Notes: generated from the sequence alone by a model not told the origin. 64,000 bases of DNA from Saprospiraceae bacterium (GCA_027488935.1 JAIYAP010000014.1:93019-157018), one strand, 5' to 3'; shown: positions 43,090-52,505, counted from the stretch's first letter. Translations and numbers: made by a program.

Positions 43090-45564
43090 TTATTTGTTGA
43101 TAGAGTTGAAGTTGATCTGAAAAATGTATCGTTTGTCAAAAGAGTTACGTTGAGGTAACAAGTAAATTTCTCCTCCGTGAGATTCTATTATCTGTTGTGC
43201 ATTAAAAAGCCCTAAACCTCTTCCAATACTTAGAGGCTTAGTAGTGACAAACGGTTGAAAAATGGAACTTTCCACATCCTTACTAACCCCGAAGCCATTA
43301 TCATAAATTCTAACTAATGGGTCATCAACTTCAATTGTGATTAATCCATTAAATCCAGATTCAATCTTTTGTCTTTCTCGCAACCAATATTCTGAATTTA
43401 AAAGTAGATTATCAAAAACTTGAGTTAATTTACCTTCATTCATACGAACAATAAAATCTTGTTTAATATTAATATTAAACAAGATTCCTTGAACTGAAAA
43501 TTTATTCTCAAAATAAGTTTTTAAATCTTTTACAAAGTAACTTACTTTTATTTCCTGTTTTTGTTCTCGATTAAATTTCAAAGAAGGTGCTAAATGATTG
43601 ATTTGATTTCTAATATTTTTTGTAAAACCTTTTACCTGTTCAATATATATAAGAAATGCCACATCTACATTATTAAAATCTTTCATTTTCTTTACCAACT
43701 GGTCAGTTTGACCTGAAATCCTATCTAAAATATTGTATAGTTCATGAGTTAGATATTCAGCCAAAAGACCTAAACCAGCTAATTCTGAAAACTGGGTCAG
43801 TTGGTCTTCCAAACCTTCAATTTGTGGTAATAAATAATCAGCGTCAGATTGCAATTGTTTGGCTAAAGGAAGTAACTCATTAATATCTTTAAGCAATTGT
43901 GCTCCCCTGTTTAAAACACTTTCCGCTTCCTTTAAAATAGGTAAAACAGTTGTTTCAGATTCATTTGCAAAAAGAGGATTGTTCACAATTCGTACAACCT
44001 CGGATTTCATTTTAATAGAGGTTTGATTGAATTCCTCATTCAATCTTTGCAATTTATCATCTACCTTATTAGCAATCTTGGTAGCTTCACGAAGACGGTT
44101 TCCACTGTCTTTTATTGACTTTATTCCACCCTTTTCTTCAGCAAATTTCTTCTGATAATCATTATAACTACGTCGGATGTTTTCACATACCCGATTTATT
44201 TCAGTAACTGCTTTACTAATCAATTGAAAAAAATTACGAGAATAAGGAGAGTCAATAAATCCTTCGCGGTCAGTCTTTTCTTTTAGATTAATATTCTCGT
44301 AGGTAGAGATCAATACATAGCCAATTACATTTTGAGGTCTTAGACCGTAAAATGAGCCTCCAGAAGTTTGACCCTTGTTTAGTTGAAGCCAGTCATTTTG
44401 GTTAAAGCCAAATGGTTTTAAGCCAAAACCATCACGAAAAACTCGAACTCCTGTTTGGTTTTTAACCAGTTCCTTATATTCACTAAAACGTTCAAAAGCA
44501 CCTTGAATGTCATTACCATCTTTTAAATTATATTCATCGATTTCTCCTGTAAATGCCCCAGGATTAGCAGGTTCAAGTTTATCCTCAAATTCATTATAAA
44601 CCATAGCCTTATCGGCAAATGATGTTTGCCAGTCTAAATCAATTGAGAACTTTACAAACCAGCCCTCTTTTCCATTGGTATATTCTAGATTTGGGATAAA
44701 ATATTTTTTGTTATTGTGTGAATCAGATAAGAAATTGAAGAAATGAGCACCATTGTCAGGCTGAATTAACCGAATATAACGTTCCCTTTCATTTCCTACG
44801 AGCTTTGATAGCCTGATTTGCCCTTTTATATTGAAATTGTTCCTATCAAAAGAAAAGCTAAACTTACCAATTGCTGCTTTTCGCAAATTTTCATTAATTT
44901 CATCCAAATCTAATGAAGAATTATCAACAGATAGATAAACATTGAAAGGTCTTTTCTCTTTAAATGGGAATATTAACTGTGATAACTCCGCTCGAAAACG
45001 GTCAAGTTCTTTCTTTTGCCAAATTGTCCGATTACGCAAATTCCTAATAATTAATGTAGTACCTTTCTCTTTTTCTGTTTTAGGGGAAGTTGAATAATCC
45101 ACCTTCACGGTTGAAAGCTCTGTATTTTCATTAAAGTCTTCCCAGTTGAATGAAATATTATGCCATATTAACTCATCTACTTTCCCTGTAATCATCTGCA
45201 TTTGGTATCCTAATTTCTGAGTACTTAACCGCCCTAATCCTTTTTCTCCAAGTGGAGCACGACCTTTGGGAGTGACTTTTAATTCATCTTTCATAGACTT
45301 TTTACTAGACATTGAAATGAACAGCCAGCCATTTTTTATATCTAAATAGTTCATTCCAAAACCATTGTCTTGTATTTCGACACGATTATCTAATTCGTCA
45401 GTATGAATCGAGACTTTAACCCAATCTGCATCAGCGTCATACGCATTTTTAATCAACTCCATTACGGCAGTAATTTCGTCAGTTACTAATTCCTCTCCAA
45501 GTTGGCGCACTACATGCGCACTAATCTCAAAGTTCAAATTTCCTTGTTGTTCGTTCTTAGCCAC
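43090..45564 (-). CDS. Double-GHKL protein: MORC/MutL-like ATPase plus histidine-kinase-like module
   Basis: 824 residues. N-terminal GHKL ATPase: N-box ELIKNAYDADAD (Asn40), DNGFGM (66-71), and GEKGLGRLS (106-114). This order, with its MORC/MutL/Hsp90-type spacing, is unlike a sensor kinase. A central mixed region (~130-590, with coiled coil ~480-590) follows. The C-terminal module has H-box LTHEL (His607), N-box FDNLL (~719), G1 DNGFGV (~752) and G2 GRGLGL (~780-786): a complete histidine kinase with its own ATP site. No membrane or PAS segment. The gene overlaps the methyltransferase by 8 bases and precedes the receiver by 11 bases. Role is inferred: signal-coupled DNA or nucleoprotein ATPase. 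Confidence 0.75.
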   Translation of the reverse strand: MAKNEQQGNLNFEISAHVVRQLGEELVTDEITAVMELIKNAYDADADWVKVSIHTDELDNRVEIQDNGFGMNYLDIKNGWLFISMSSKKSMKDELKVTPKGRAPLGEKGLGRLSTQKLGYQMQMITGKVDELIWHNISFNWEDFNENTELSTVKVDYSTSPKTEKEKGTTLIIRNLRNRTIWQKKELDRFRAELSQLIFPFKEKRPFNVYLSVDNSSLDLDEINENLRKAAIGKFSFSFDRNNFNIKGQIRLSKLVGNERERYIRLIQPDNGAHFFNFLSDSHNNKKYFIPNLEYTNGKEGWFVKFSIDLDWQTSFADKAMVYNEFEDKLEPANPGAFTGEIDEYNLKDGNDIQGAFERFSEYKELVKNQTGVRVFRDGFGLKPFGFNQNDWLQLNKGQTSGGSFYGLRPQNVIGYVLISTYENINLKEKTDREGFIDSPYSRNFFQLISKAVTEINRVCENIRRSYNDYQKKFAEEKGGIKSIKDSGNRLREATKIANKVDDKLQRLNEEFNQTSIKMKSEVVRIVNNPLFANESETTVLPILKEAESVLNRGAQLLKDINELLPLAKQLQSDADYLLPQIEGLEDQLTQFSELAGLGLLAEYLTHELYNILDRISGQTDQLVKKMKDFNNVDVAFLIYIEQVKGFTKNIRNQINHLAPSLKFNREQKQEIKVSYFVKDLKTYFENKFSVQGILFNINIKQDFIVRMNEGKLTQVFDNLLLNSEYWLRERQKIESGFNGLITIEVDDPLVRIYDNGFGVSKDVESSIFQPFVTTKPLSIGRGLGLFNAQQIIESHGGEIYLLPQRNSFDKRYIFQINFNSINK

Positions 45565-46948
45565 TTTTGCGCAAGATGAGTATTTTTTCAGTTTTCATTG
45601 TTTGTGAGAAGTTGTTTTTGGCGGGCATCTTTTTATTTAAAATTTTCCTTTCCAACTCCGTCACATAAGTAAACCCTTTATCTTCTAAAAAGTCCTTCAT
45701 AATCAAGTCGTTAGGTATCTCTATACTCCCGACATTTCGATTTCCGATTGTCCATATGTTATAAGAGTTTGGAGCCATATATTTTGCAACGTTTGAAAAT
45801 GACTTATCGAGGTCAAGAAAAAAATTCAATACTTTATTAACCTTATTAGGGTGATTAATCTTCAAGCGTTCTATGGTTAGTTTTAAAGCTTTTGACATTT
45901 GAAACAGATTAGATATATCGTCTAATTTAATCGGGCGCTCACTTCCTCCAATACTTTGGTAGTCAATTTCATGCGTAGTTTGAATTATTTCATTCGTTAA
46001 ACCTGGGCTAATATCATTTAAATCAATCCATTGCAATGGTAAATAAGAGTGCTGCCCATATGGAATTGTTGATTTATTATCTCCATAAGGGGGCGATGTA
46101 ACTAAAATATCGAATAGTTGATTTTCATCTCCTACTTTTATCGCAGTTTTACTATTAGCGAGAGAGATTCGAATTTCCTCTAAATATTCCCCATTCAAAT
46201 CTAATAGTGATTTACTATTTAGCATTCTTTTAAAACCTGCTAAATAGCGAATATTATCTTCTGCTAAACATTTAAAGGTTTTGATTGGACTTATGGTACG
46301 TCTTTCAATTTCTTCATCCTTGCGTCGATGCAATTTATAAGTAGAAATTCTGTCATTGCTAGTTAGGCGAATCGTCTCTGCAAATGTTATCCAAAGAAAC
46401 CTCCTTACATCCAAGCGCTTAACCAAATAAATCCCTGATTGTATTCTTGAAAGTTCATTGATAACTTCAGGTTTAAACCAACGATCTATACCTTTAAAAT
46501 TAGTCTTAGTCACTATTGATTCATTCTTTATAACAAATTCTAATATCTCATTGTATCCTTGATGTAAATCTGTGGCACTACAATTACTTAGTTTTACTTG
46601 CGCTAATAATACCGCCAAGGGATTAATATCTTGACCATAACAGCTCAATCCACATTCCATACCAGCCAACAATGAACTAGCTGACCCCATGTATGGGTCA
46701 AATAGTCTTCTAACTCCGGTTTGACACTCAGTAATTACTGAAATTAAGTCTCTTTGCCCATCAGTAACCATCATAGCCGGATATAAAAAAATAGCTTGAA
46801 GATGCTCTTTCCTCTTGCCTTTTCGCTTATTCTGCCAGTCAGGATCTTCTATTAGTATCTTTTTAATTTTTTCCTTAACGGCCATATCAACTATTCCCAA
46901 AGCCTGCCGTTGGTTGTTTATTATTGGCAATGAGACACCATTTGACAT
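45557..46948 (-). CDS. AT-rich DNA methyltransferase of the three-gene operon
   Basis: 463 residues with an AdoMet-binding motif I (FDPYMGSASSLLAGM, ~84) and motif IV TSPPYGD (~284-288), giving the order motif I, ~200 residues, motif IV, as in alpha-class amino-methyltransferases; SPPY is common in N4-cytosine and N6-adenine enzymes. The stretch between could be the target-recognition domain. The AT-rich sequence and promoter (47009-47038) suggest a foreign origin. No partner nuclease is nearby. It may protect the host DNA or mark a target (inferred); specificity unknown. Confidence 0.75.
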   Translation of the reverse strand: MSNGVSLPIINNQRQALGIVDMAVKEKIKKILIEDPDWQNKRKGKRKEHLQAIFLYPAMMVTDGQRDLISVITECQTGVRRLFDPYMGSASSLLAGMECGLSCYGQDINPLAVLLAQVKLSNCSATDLHQGYNEILEFVIKNESIVTKTNFKGIDRWFKPEVINELSRIQSGIYLVKRLDVRRFLWITFAETIRLTSNDRISTYKLHRRKDEEIERRTISPIKTFKCLAEDNIRYLAGFKRMLNSKSLLDLNGEYLEEIRISLANSKTAIKVGDENQLFDILVTSPPYGDNKSTIPYGQHSYLPLQWIDLNDISPGLTNEIIQTTHEIDYQSIGGSERPIKLDDISNLFQMSKALKLTIERLKINHPNKVNKVLNFFLDLDKSFSNVAKYMAPNSYNIWTIGNRNVGSIEIPNDLIMKDFLEDKGFTYVTELERKILNKKMPAKNNFSQTMKTEKILILRKSG

Positions 46949-47008
46949 ATTTAAAATTTGTTTAATAGAAAAAGGGTCAGGTCAATCTTATCGTTCACGC
47001 TTTAGGAG

Positions 47009-47038
47009 CAAATATACGCAATTATGCATATAATCAAA
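47009..47038 (-). promoter_or_regulatory. Promoter of the three-gene operon
   Basis: Minus strand: TTTG (47038-47035), 18 bases, TATATTTG (47016-47009), close to the Bacteroidota consensus. The predicted start is ~46 to 60 bases before the methyltransferase ATG. Confidence 0.7.
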
Positions 47039-47393
47039 ACTTTTAAATATTAAGTGAAAGGAACTTTAATATTTTTGAGCACAATTTAATGGACTTACTA
47101 TGCAGTTTCCCTCGCCGAATTGAATTTAGAAACTACATTGCAACGACCTGATATATATGATAAAGGCAATCAATTTTTATCATGAATCGCTTACATTGAA
47201 GACCCTGCAAAGTTACAGTAGGCAGATTATTTTCGAAAACTTTTTTATGTGCTTAAAATTTAAGGATTGATACATCTTTTTTCAAATCCCGTTATTAGCA
47301 AACAAAATACTTGACCAATCCTTACCATAAGTACTTGCCATTCAAAGAAATCACTATTTTCGCCAAAACAATAACGACTTTTCAGATTTTTCT
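47039..47393. other. AT-rich intergenic gap
   Basis: About 355 bases without a credible gene. No convincing TAnnTTTG box or hairpin is visible in the plus direction before 47394 (TATTTTCG near 47356 is a weak match). Confidence 0.5.
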
Positions 47394-50300
47394 ATGTTAT
47401 TTTCAATTTTTTGCAAGCGCCTATTGGGCATATTGTTCTTACTTTACATACTGGCTTGCCAGGCTTGTTTTAGCAACGATGCACCACCGCGGCTCCTGGT
47501 TTTTTCTAAAACAGCCGCTTATCGCCATTCCAGCATTCCGGCGGGTGTGGCTGCCTTGCGCAAATTGTGCCGTGAAAACGGGATGGTAATGGATACCACC
47601 GAAGACGCAACGGCCTTTACCGAAGAAAACCTGAAGCGTTACCATGCGGTCATTTTCCTCAATACTACCGGCGATGTACTTGATCCGAAGCAGGAAAATG
47701 CTTTTGAACGCTATATTCAGGCGGGCGGCGGTTATGTGGGCATCCACTCCGCCACGGATACCGAATACGGCTGGAAATGGTACGGCGGCTTGTCAGGTGC
47801 TTACTTCAATGGCCATCCGGAAATACAAGATGTTCAAGTACAAGTGCTTGACCATCAACATCCTGCCACTAAAAACATCCCTGGAAATACCTGGAACCGC
47901 CGCGATGAATGGTATAACTACAAGGAATTCAACCCCAATGTGCAGGTGTTGCTGTCTCTGGATGAATCTTCTTACAAGGGTGGAACCATGTGTACGGAAA
48001 ATCACAAAGGCCCCGATTGCCACCCCATTGCCTGGTGCCATGAATATGACGGTGGCCGCGCATTTTACACCGGCATGGGCCATACCGCCGAATCTTATGA
48101 GGAACCAGGCTATTTGCAACACTTGCTGGGCGGTATTAAATACGCCTTGCGCAAAAAACGCCTGAATTATGCAGATTGTCGCACCGCCGCGCTGCCCGAC
48201 CCGACCCGCTTTGTAAAAACCGTGCTGGCCGATAACCTGACTGAACCCATGGAGTTCGAAATGCTGCCCGATGGCAAAATTATCCTCATCGAACGGCGCG
48301 GGGCGATTAAAATATTTGACCCAAGCACGGGTTTGATCAATATTGTACACAAATTGCCCGTGCATTCGGAAGAAGAGGATGGCCTGTTGGGCCTGGCGCT
48401 CGACCCGAATTATGCACAAAACCACTGGATTTACCTGTATTACTCGCCCGTGGGGGAAGAATCGGCCAATTATTTGTCCCGGTTTTCTTTTGTGGCCGAT
48501 ACGCTCGACCGCGCTTCGGAAAAACTGCTGCTCAAAGTGGCCGTGCAGCGGGTAGAATGTTGCCATGCCGCCGGTTGCATTGAATTTGACGAAAAAGGCG
48601 ATTTGTACCTGTCTACCGGCGACAATACCAACCCTTTTGCCTCGGAAGGGTACGCGCCCATCGACGAGCGGCCCGGACGCAGTGCCTGGGATGCCCAAAA
48701 ATCGTCGGGCAACACCATGGATTTGCGTGGAAAAATTCTGCGCATCCACCCGCAGCCGGATGGTACTTACACTTGTCCGCCGGGCAATTTGTTTCCCGAT
48801 CCCACCGTGGGCCGACCTGAAATATATGTGATGGGTTGTCGCAATCCGTTTCGCATTTCGCTCGATTCGCGGCGCAATTTGCTGTTTTGGGGCGAAGTAG
48901 GGCCTGATGCAGGCGATCCCGACACCACCCGCGGTCCGGCAGGGCATGATGAGGTGAACCGCGCGAAGGCCGCCGGATTTTTTGGCTGGCCGTATTTTGT
49001 CGGCAACAACAAGCCATATCGGGCCCGCAATTTTACCACGGGTGCTTACGGCGACTGGTTTGACCCGGCTCATCCGCACAATTACTCGCCGAACAACACG
49101 GGTGCCCGCGATTTGCCCCCGGCACAACCGGCTTTTATCTGGTATCCCTATGGCAATTCTCCGGAATTTCCGCTTTCGGGCAATGGCGGGCGCAATGCGA
49201 TGGCCGGACCCGTTTATTACCGCGATATGTACCCGGAAAACACCCGTTTACCCGATTATTACGACGGAAAACTAATCACCTACGACTGGATGCGCAACTG
49301 GATGATGGCGGTTACGCTCGATTCACTGGGCAATTTCAGCCGCATGGAACCTTTTGGCGACAGCATCCGCCTGAGTCGGCCGATGGATATGTTTTTGGAT
49401 AAAAATGGCTCCTTGTGGGTGCTGGAATATGGCACCCAATGGTTTGCCTCTAATCCCGATGCACGTTTGAGCCGCATTGATTATGTGCGGGGCAACCGTC
49501 CGCCGCTGCCGGTATTGGCCGTGGAAGAACCAGCAGGAGCAGCGCCTTTTGAGGCGGTGTTTTGTGCCGAAAAAACTATTGATTACGATGGAGGCAATCT
49601 TTCGTTTAGCCTTGATTTTGGCGATGGGAGTCCTGCTGTGACGTTTCAGGCAAAAGCCTTGCCGGCTGCACGCGTAAAACACAAAAAAAGCAGTGCCTGG
49701 GCGGGCGTTTCGGTCGAACAGGTGCGGCATTTGCCGGATATTCATGCTGTTAAACATATTTATCAACAGGCAGGCCAATACGAAGCCGTGCTTTCGGTAA
49801 CGGATGGGCTGGGCTTGACCCGGGTAGCGCGTCGCAAAATCGCGGTAGGCAATGCGCCGCCCGTGGTTTATTGGGACCTGGGTGGGAAAAACAAGAGTTT
49901 TTACAAACCAGGCGACACCTTACAATACCGGGTGGTGGTGGAAGATGCGGAAGATGGCAGTTTGCAAAAAGGGCAAATCGCGGCGCAATCGGTGGCGACT
50001 TCCATTGATTATTTGGAAACCGGATTTGACATTACCTCCATCGCGCAGGGGCATCAGGCGGCTAAAAGTGCGGCAGAATACGCCCGCGGCAAACTATTAA
50101 TTGATCGTTCGGATTGTAAAACCTGCCATGCCGTGGATCGGAAAGTGAACGGACCGGCTTTTCAGGACATTGCCGCGCGTTACCGGAACAATGAATTTGC
50201 GGTGCGGGATTTATCGAACAAAATCATTAAAGGCGGCGCGGGTGTTTGGGGGCAAACGGTAATGAGCGCCCATCCGCAATTGTCGATAGAAGATGCAGGG

Positions 50301-50936
50301 GAAATGGTGCGCTGGATCTTGACCCTGGGTGATCCGCCGAAAGTAAAGCAGGGCGTATCGATTGCTGGCAATTATGTGCTGCAAATACCGCCGGGCACCG
50401 ACAAAAACAAAAAGCCAGCCCCGGGGACCTTTTTATTACAAACCAGTTACCGCGATCGGGGCAGCAGCAGCCAGGCGGCGCTCGAAAACAGCGCGGCGAT
50501 TGCGTTGCGTCCGGCTTTTCAGCAAGCAGAAAATGCGGATAGTGTGTCGCGTGATGTGCGCACGTATCGGCCTTTTAATGGCGACACGGTGGTGCTGAAT
50601 GAGTTTAAGCACCAGAGTTTTTTTATGTTTAAACACTGTGATTTGAACCGCATTCATACCGTTTCGCTGGGATTGGGCACCGGCGATCATCTTTACCCTT
50701 GCCATGGGGGCATTGTTGAGTTGCATTTGGATGCGCCGGATGGGCCTTTGGCGGGAAAAGTGGCGTTTGAGGTGCGGAATGTGCCGAAAAACATGGAATT
50801 TTCAGAAGTGCAGATCCCGGTGGGGTTGGCGGCGGATGGAAAGTACCACGATTTGTATTTTGTGGTAAAACATGCGCAAAATCCGTCAGAACTGGCGCTG
50901 GCGGTAGATTGGGTGCGGTTTGAGTTGTCGCGATAG
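47394..50936 (+). CDS. ThuA / propeller / PKD / cytochrome c / CBM fusion protein
   Basis: 1180 residues beginning with a signal peptide. ThuA domain (~30-255; TAAYRHSSIPAGVAAL, GGGYVGIHSATDTEYGWKW) comes first, then a glucose/sorbosone dehydrogenase-like propeller (~265-700; GKIILIERRGAIKIF, GLALDPNYAQNHWIY, GDLYLSTGDN), a PKD domain (LDFGDGSP ... YEAVLSVTDG), a cytochrome c domain (SDCKTCHAVDRK ... MSAHP) and a C-terminal carbohydrate-binding-like domain. ThuA proteins act in sugar turnover (trehalose utilisation) in related systems. The heme and propeller echo the 15005 protein, with the same cytochrome-to-MSAHP spacing, so the two are paralogues in part. Probably periplasmic or exported. 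Confidence 0.88.
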   Translation: MLFSIFCKRLLGILFLLYILACQACFSNDAPPRLLVFSKTAAYRHSSIPAGVAALRKLCRENGMVMDTTEDATAFTEENLKRYHAVIFLNTTGDVLDPKQENAFERYIQAGGGYVGIHSATDTEYGWKWYGGLSGAYFNGHPEIQDVQVQVLDHQHPATKNIPGNTWNRRDEWYNYKEFNPNVQVLLSLDESSYKGGTMCTENHKGPDCHPIAWCHEYDGGRAFYTGMGHTAESYEEPGYLQHLLGGIKYALRKKRLNYADCRTAALPDPTRFVKTVLADNLTEPMEFEMLPDGKIILIERRGAIKIFDPSTGLINIVHKLPVHSEEEDGLLGLALDPNYAQNHWIYLYYSPVGEESANYLSRFSFVADTLDRASEKLLLKVAVQRVECCHAAGCIEFDEKGDLYLSTGDNTNPFASEGYAPIDERPGRSAWDAQKSSGNTMDLRGKILRIHPQPDGTYTCPPGNLFPDPTVGRPEIYVMGCRNPFRISLDSRRNLLFWGEVGPDAGDPDTTRGPAGHDEVNRAKAAGFFGWPYFVGNNKPYRARNFTTGAYGDWFDPAHPHNYSPNNTGARDLPPAQPAFIWYPYGNSPEFPLSGNGGRNAMAGPVYYRDMYPENTRLPDYYDGKLITYDWMRNWMMAVTLDSLGNFSRMEPFGDSIRLSRPMDMFLDKNGSLWVLEYGTQWFASNPDARLSRIDYVRGNRPPLPVLAVEEPAGAAPFEAVFCAEKTIDYDGGNLSFSLDFGDGSPAVTFQAKALPAARVKHKKSSAWAGVSVEQVRHLPDIHAVKHIYQQAGQYEAVLSVTDGLGLTRVARRKIAVGNAPPVVYWDLGGKNKSFYKPGDTLQYRVVVEDAEDGSLQKGQIAAQSVATSIDYLETGFDITSIAQGHQAAKSAAEYARGKLLIDRSDCKTCHAVDRKVNGPAFQDIAARYRNNEFAVRDLSNKIIKGGAGVWGQTVMSAHPQLSIEDAGEMVRWILTLGDPPKVKQGVSIAGNYVLQIPPGTDKNKKPAPGTFLLQTSYRDRGSSSQAALENSAAIALRPAFQQAENADSVSRDVRTYRPFNGDTVVLNEFKHQSFFMFKHCDLNRIHTVSLGLGTGDHLYPCHGGIVELHLDAPDGPLAGKVAFEVRNVPKNMEFSEVQIPVGLAADGKYHDLYFVVKHAQNPSELALAVDWVRFELSR

Positions 50937-50962
50937 GTTGGGGGGCACCGCGGGTTTTATGC

Positions 50963-51041
50963 ACCACGGATTACTCGGATTTGCACAGATTTTTCTTTTT
51001 CAGGGGGATTTACCACAGATTTACAGGGACTTATACAGATT
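50963..51041 (+). repeat. CACGGATT-family repeat, copies 2 and 3
   Basis: ACCACGGATTACTCGGATT followed by TGCACAGATTTTT (50963-50993), and TACCACAGATTTACAGGGAC followed by TTATACAGATT (51011-51041), 48 bases apart. The second is more diverged. Confidence 0.65.
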
Positions 51042-51051
51042 GGAGGGCTGG

Positions 51052-51106
51052 TGCGGGTTTAACCCGATGGAGGGACGCACCAGGTAGAACCTCGCGCTAG
51101 CGGGGG
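51052..51106. repeat. Compensated-hairpin repeat, copy 3, inverted
   Basis: CGGGTTTAACCCG, ACGCACCAGGTAGAACCTCGC and CGCGCTAGCG-like elements, when read on the minus strand, align with 33175 and 14843 in the same order of boxes. It lies in the space between the fusion protein and the immunity-like genes. Confidence 0.6.
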
Positions 51107-51116
51107 GATTATCTCT

Positions 51117-51833
51117 TTACCAAGCACCAAGATTCAAAGTATCCCCATCGTTAACCTCTAGAAACCGAATTCCTGTTATTCCTGCTTCTTCAATTGCACT
51201 TTTCAAGGTTTGGGATATAATGGGAAAAACTACAAATGGAAGCATGAAAATATCTTTATCTATGCCGTTTGGGTTTAGGTACAATTCCCTTAATCTCAGA
51301 TAACGGGCCTTAGCATTTGGGTTTTCGGCCCTGGCTGTTTTAAACTCGAGATGCAGTCTTTTCAACGTTTCCTCTATTTCAATTGCGTTTTTAATTTCAA
51401 CATCGATTTTTTCAGAAAGGTCGGTGTTTTCAATTACAAACTTTGATTTTGACAGATCTATAAATTCAGGATTTTGCTTATTAAAATATATAAATTTATA
51501 AGGTAAAACTTTATCTTTATGTTCAAGGGTAGCATCTAATGCGATCAAGTCTGGCAAATTGAATTTAAGTAATAATTCCCAGAAACGTACACTTACCAAT
51601 GGCCGATGAAATCCGATATTTACCCCACTAATCCAGTCGGTAACCTTTGCTTGATATTTTAACTTGAACCCATACGCATTTCGAAATGGACTTGAAATTA
51701 ATCCATCTGGATATATGCCAAATACTGCCATGGGCTCTAAAGCATTATATCCGTTAAACATCCGCTCCAATTGAGGGTATGGCCTGCCAATGATTTTTGG
51801 GTCCGAAGCGGCATTCATGAAATAGTATTGCAT
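51117..51833 (-). CDS. Imm11-like immunity protein candidate
   Basis: 238 residues with the C-terminal pattern LKSAIEEAGITGIRFLEVNDG, and a central DKVLPYKFIYFNKQN, which I associate with the Imm11 family of polymorphic-toxin immunity proteins (recalled, not searched). No toxin gene is nearby, so it would be an orphan. It has modestly lower G+C than the fusion gene. A second similar-type gene follows at 51909. Confidence 0.55.
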   Translation of the reverse strand: MQYYFMNAASDPKIIGRPYPQLERMFNGYNALEPMAVFGIYPDGLISSPFRNAYGFKLKYQAKVTDWISGVNIGFHRPLVSVRFWELLLKFNLPDLIALDATLEHKDKVLPYKFIYFNKQNPEFIDLSKSKFVIENTDLSEKIDVEIKNAIEIEETLKRLHLEFKTARAENPNAKARYLRLRELYLNPNGIDKDIFMLPFVVFPIISQTLKSAIEEAGITGIRFLEVNDGDTLNLGAW

Positions 51834-51908
51834 GGTTCAGTTTAAAATTTATTCCGCCGCGCTTGCGTGAAAACGCTGCGCGGCGGAATTGACTTCTTCC
51901 ATTTTTAT

Positions 51909-52505
51909 CTAAGGCAAAGGTGGTAATCCCGCCCTTTTCCGATATTCATCCATGCCATTTTTTACCTTTTGATCGACATACGCTTTATCTAATTTGTATT
52001 GATGATTGAAATAGGCATCAATATTCACATCAATTGGATAAAAATTTGTCAATATTTCAAATGCTGGGCCAAAATTCTTCCAACGGATTTCATCCTCGTA
52101 TCCTTTATGCTTGCGCAAGAAATCCAGCGCTTTTTCGGATACCACTAAAAACCTTTTGTCCCAAAGGAAAAAATCTTGCACCACTCCAGTGGATGGTATT
52201 TCTACTTTCCAAAAGCTTTTTTCGGTGATCGAATGTTCTGTAAAAAAATCTACCCGATGCGGATCTAATAACAAATGATCAATCGGAGTGAAAGTCAGTT
52301 CCGTAAAACCCGCTTCCTGAAGTTCCTTTTTAAATGCATCCGTTGCAAAATAATCTGCACCAAAAGTTCCAAAAAAAGCAGGCGGAATATCGAAAGTGTC
52401 GGGGTACAAGACGCGAAGTCCCAAAGGCAATCCTTCGTTGTTACGTTCATTGGAGACAAAGTATTCGCCAGCAAGCGCATTTACTCCAATATAATAAAAC
52501 TTCAT
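51909..52505 (-). CDS. Second Imm11-like immunity protein candidate
   Basis: 198 residues with DFFLWDKRFLVVSEKALDFLRKHKG, close to the SerLeu-rich strand typical of Imm11, and FFGTFGADYFATDAFKKELQEAGF. Tandem with 51117 on the same strand, 75 bases apart. It lacks a signal peptide. Immunity role is inferred by family feel; no toxin is nearby. Confidence 0.5.
   Translation of the reverse strand: MKFYYIGVNALAGEYFVSNERNNEGLPLGLRVLYPDTFDIPPAFFGTFGADYFATDAFKKELQEAGFTELTFTPIDHLLLDPHRVDFFTEHSITEKSFWKVEIPSTGVVQDFFLWDKRFLVVSEKALDFLRKHKGYEDEIRWKNFGPAFEILTNFYPIDVNIDAYFNHQYKLDKAYVDQKVKNGMDEYRKRAGLPPLP

Noticed and set aside
47793..49127. 444-codon minus-strand frame opposite the ThuA fusion gene.
   Set aside because: Antisense to a gene with several clear domains; no domain of its own.
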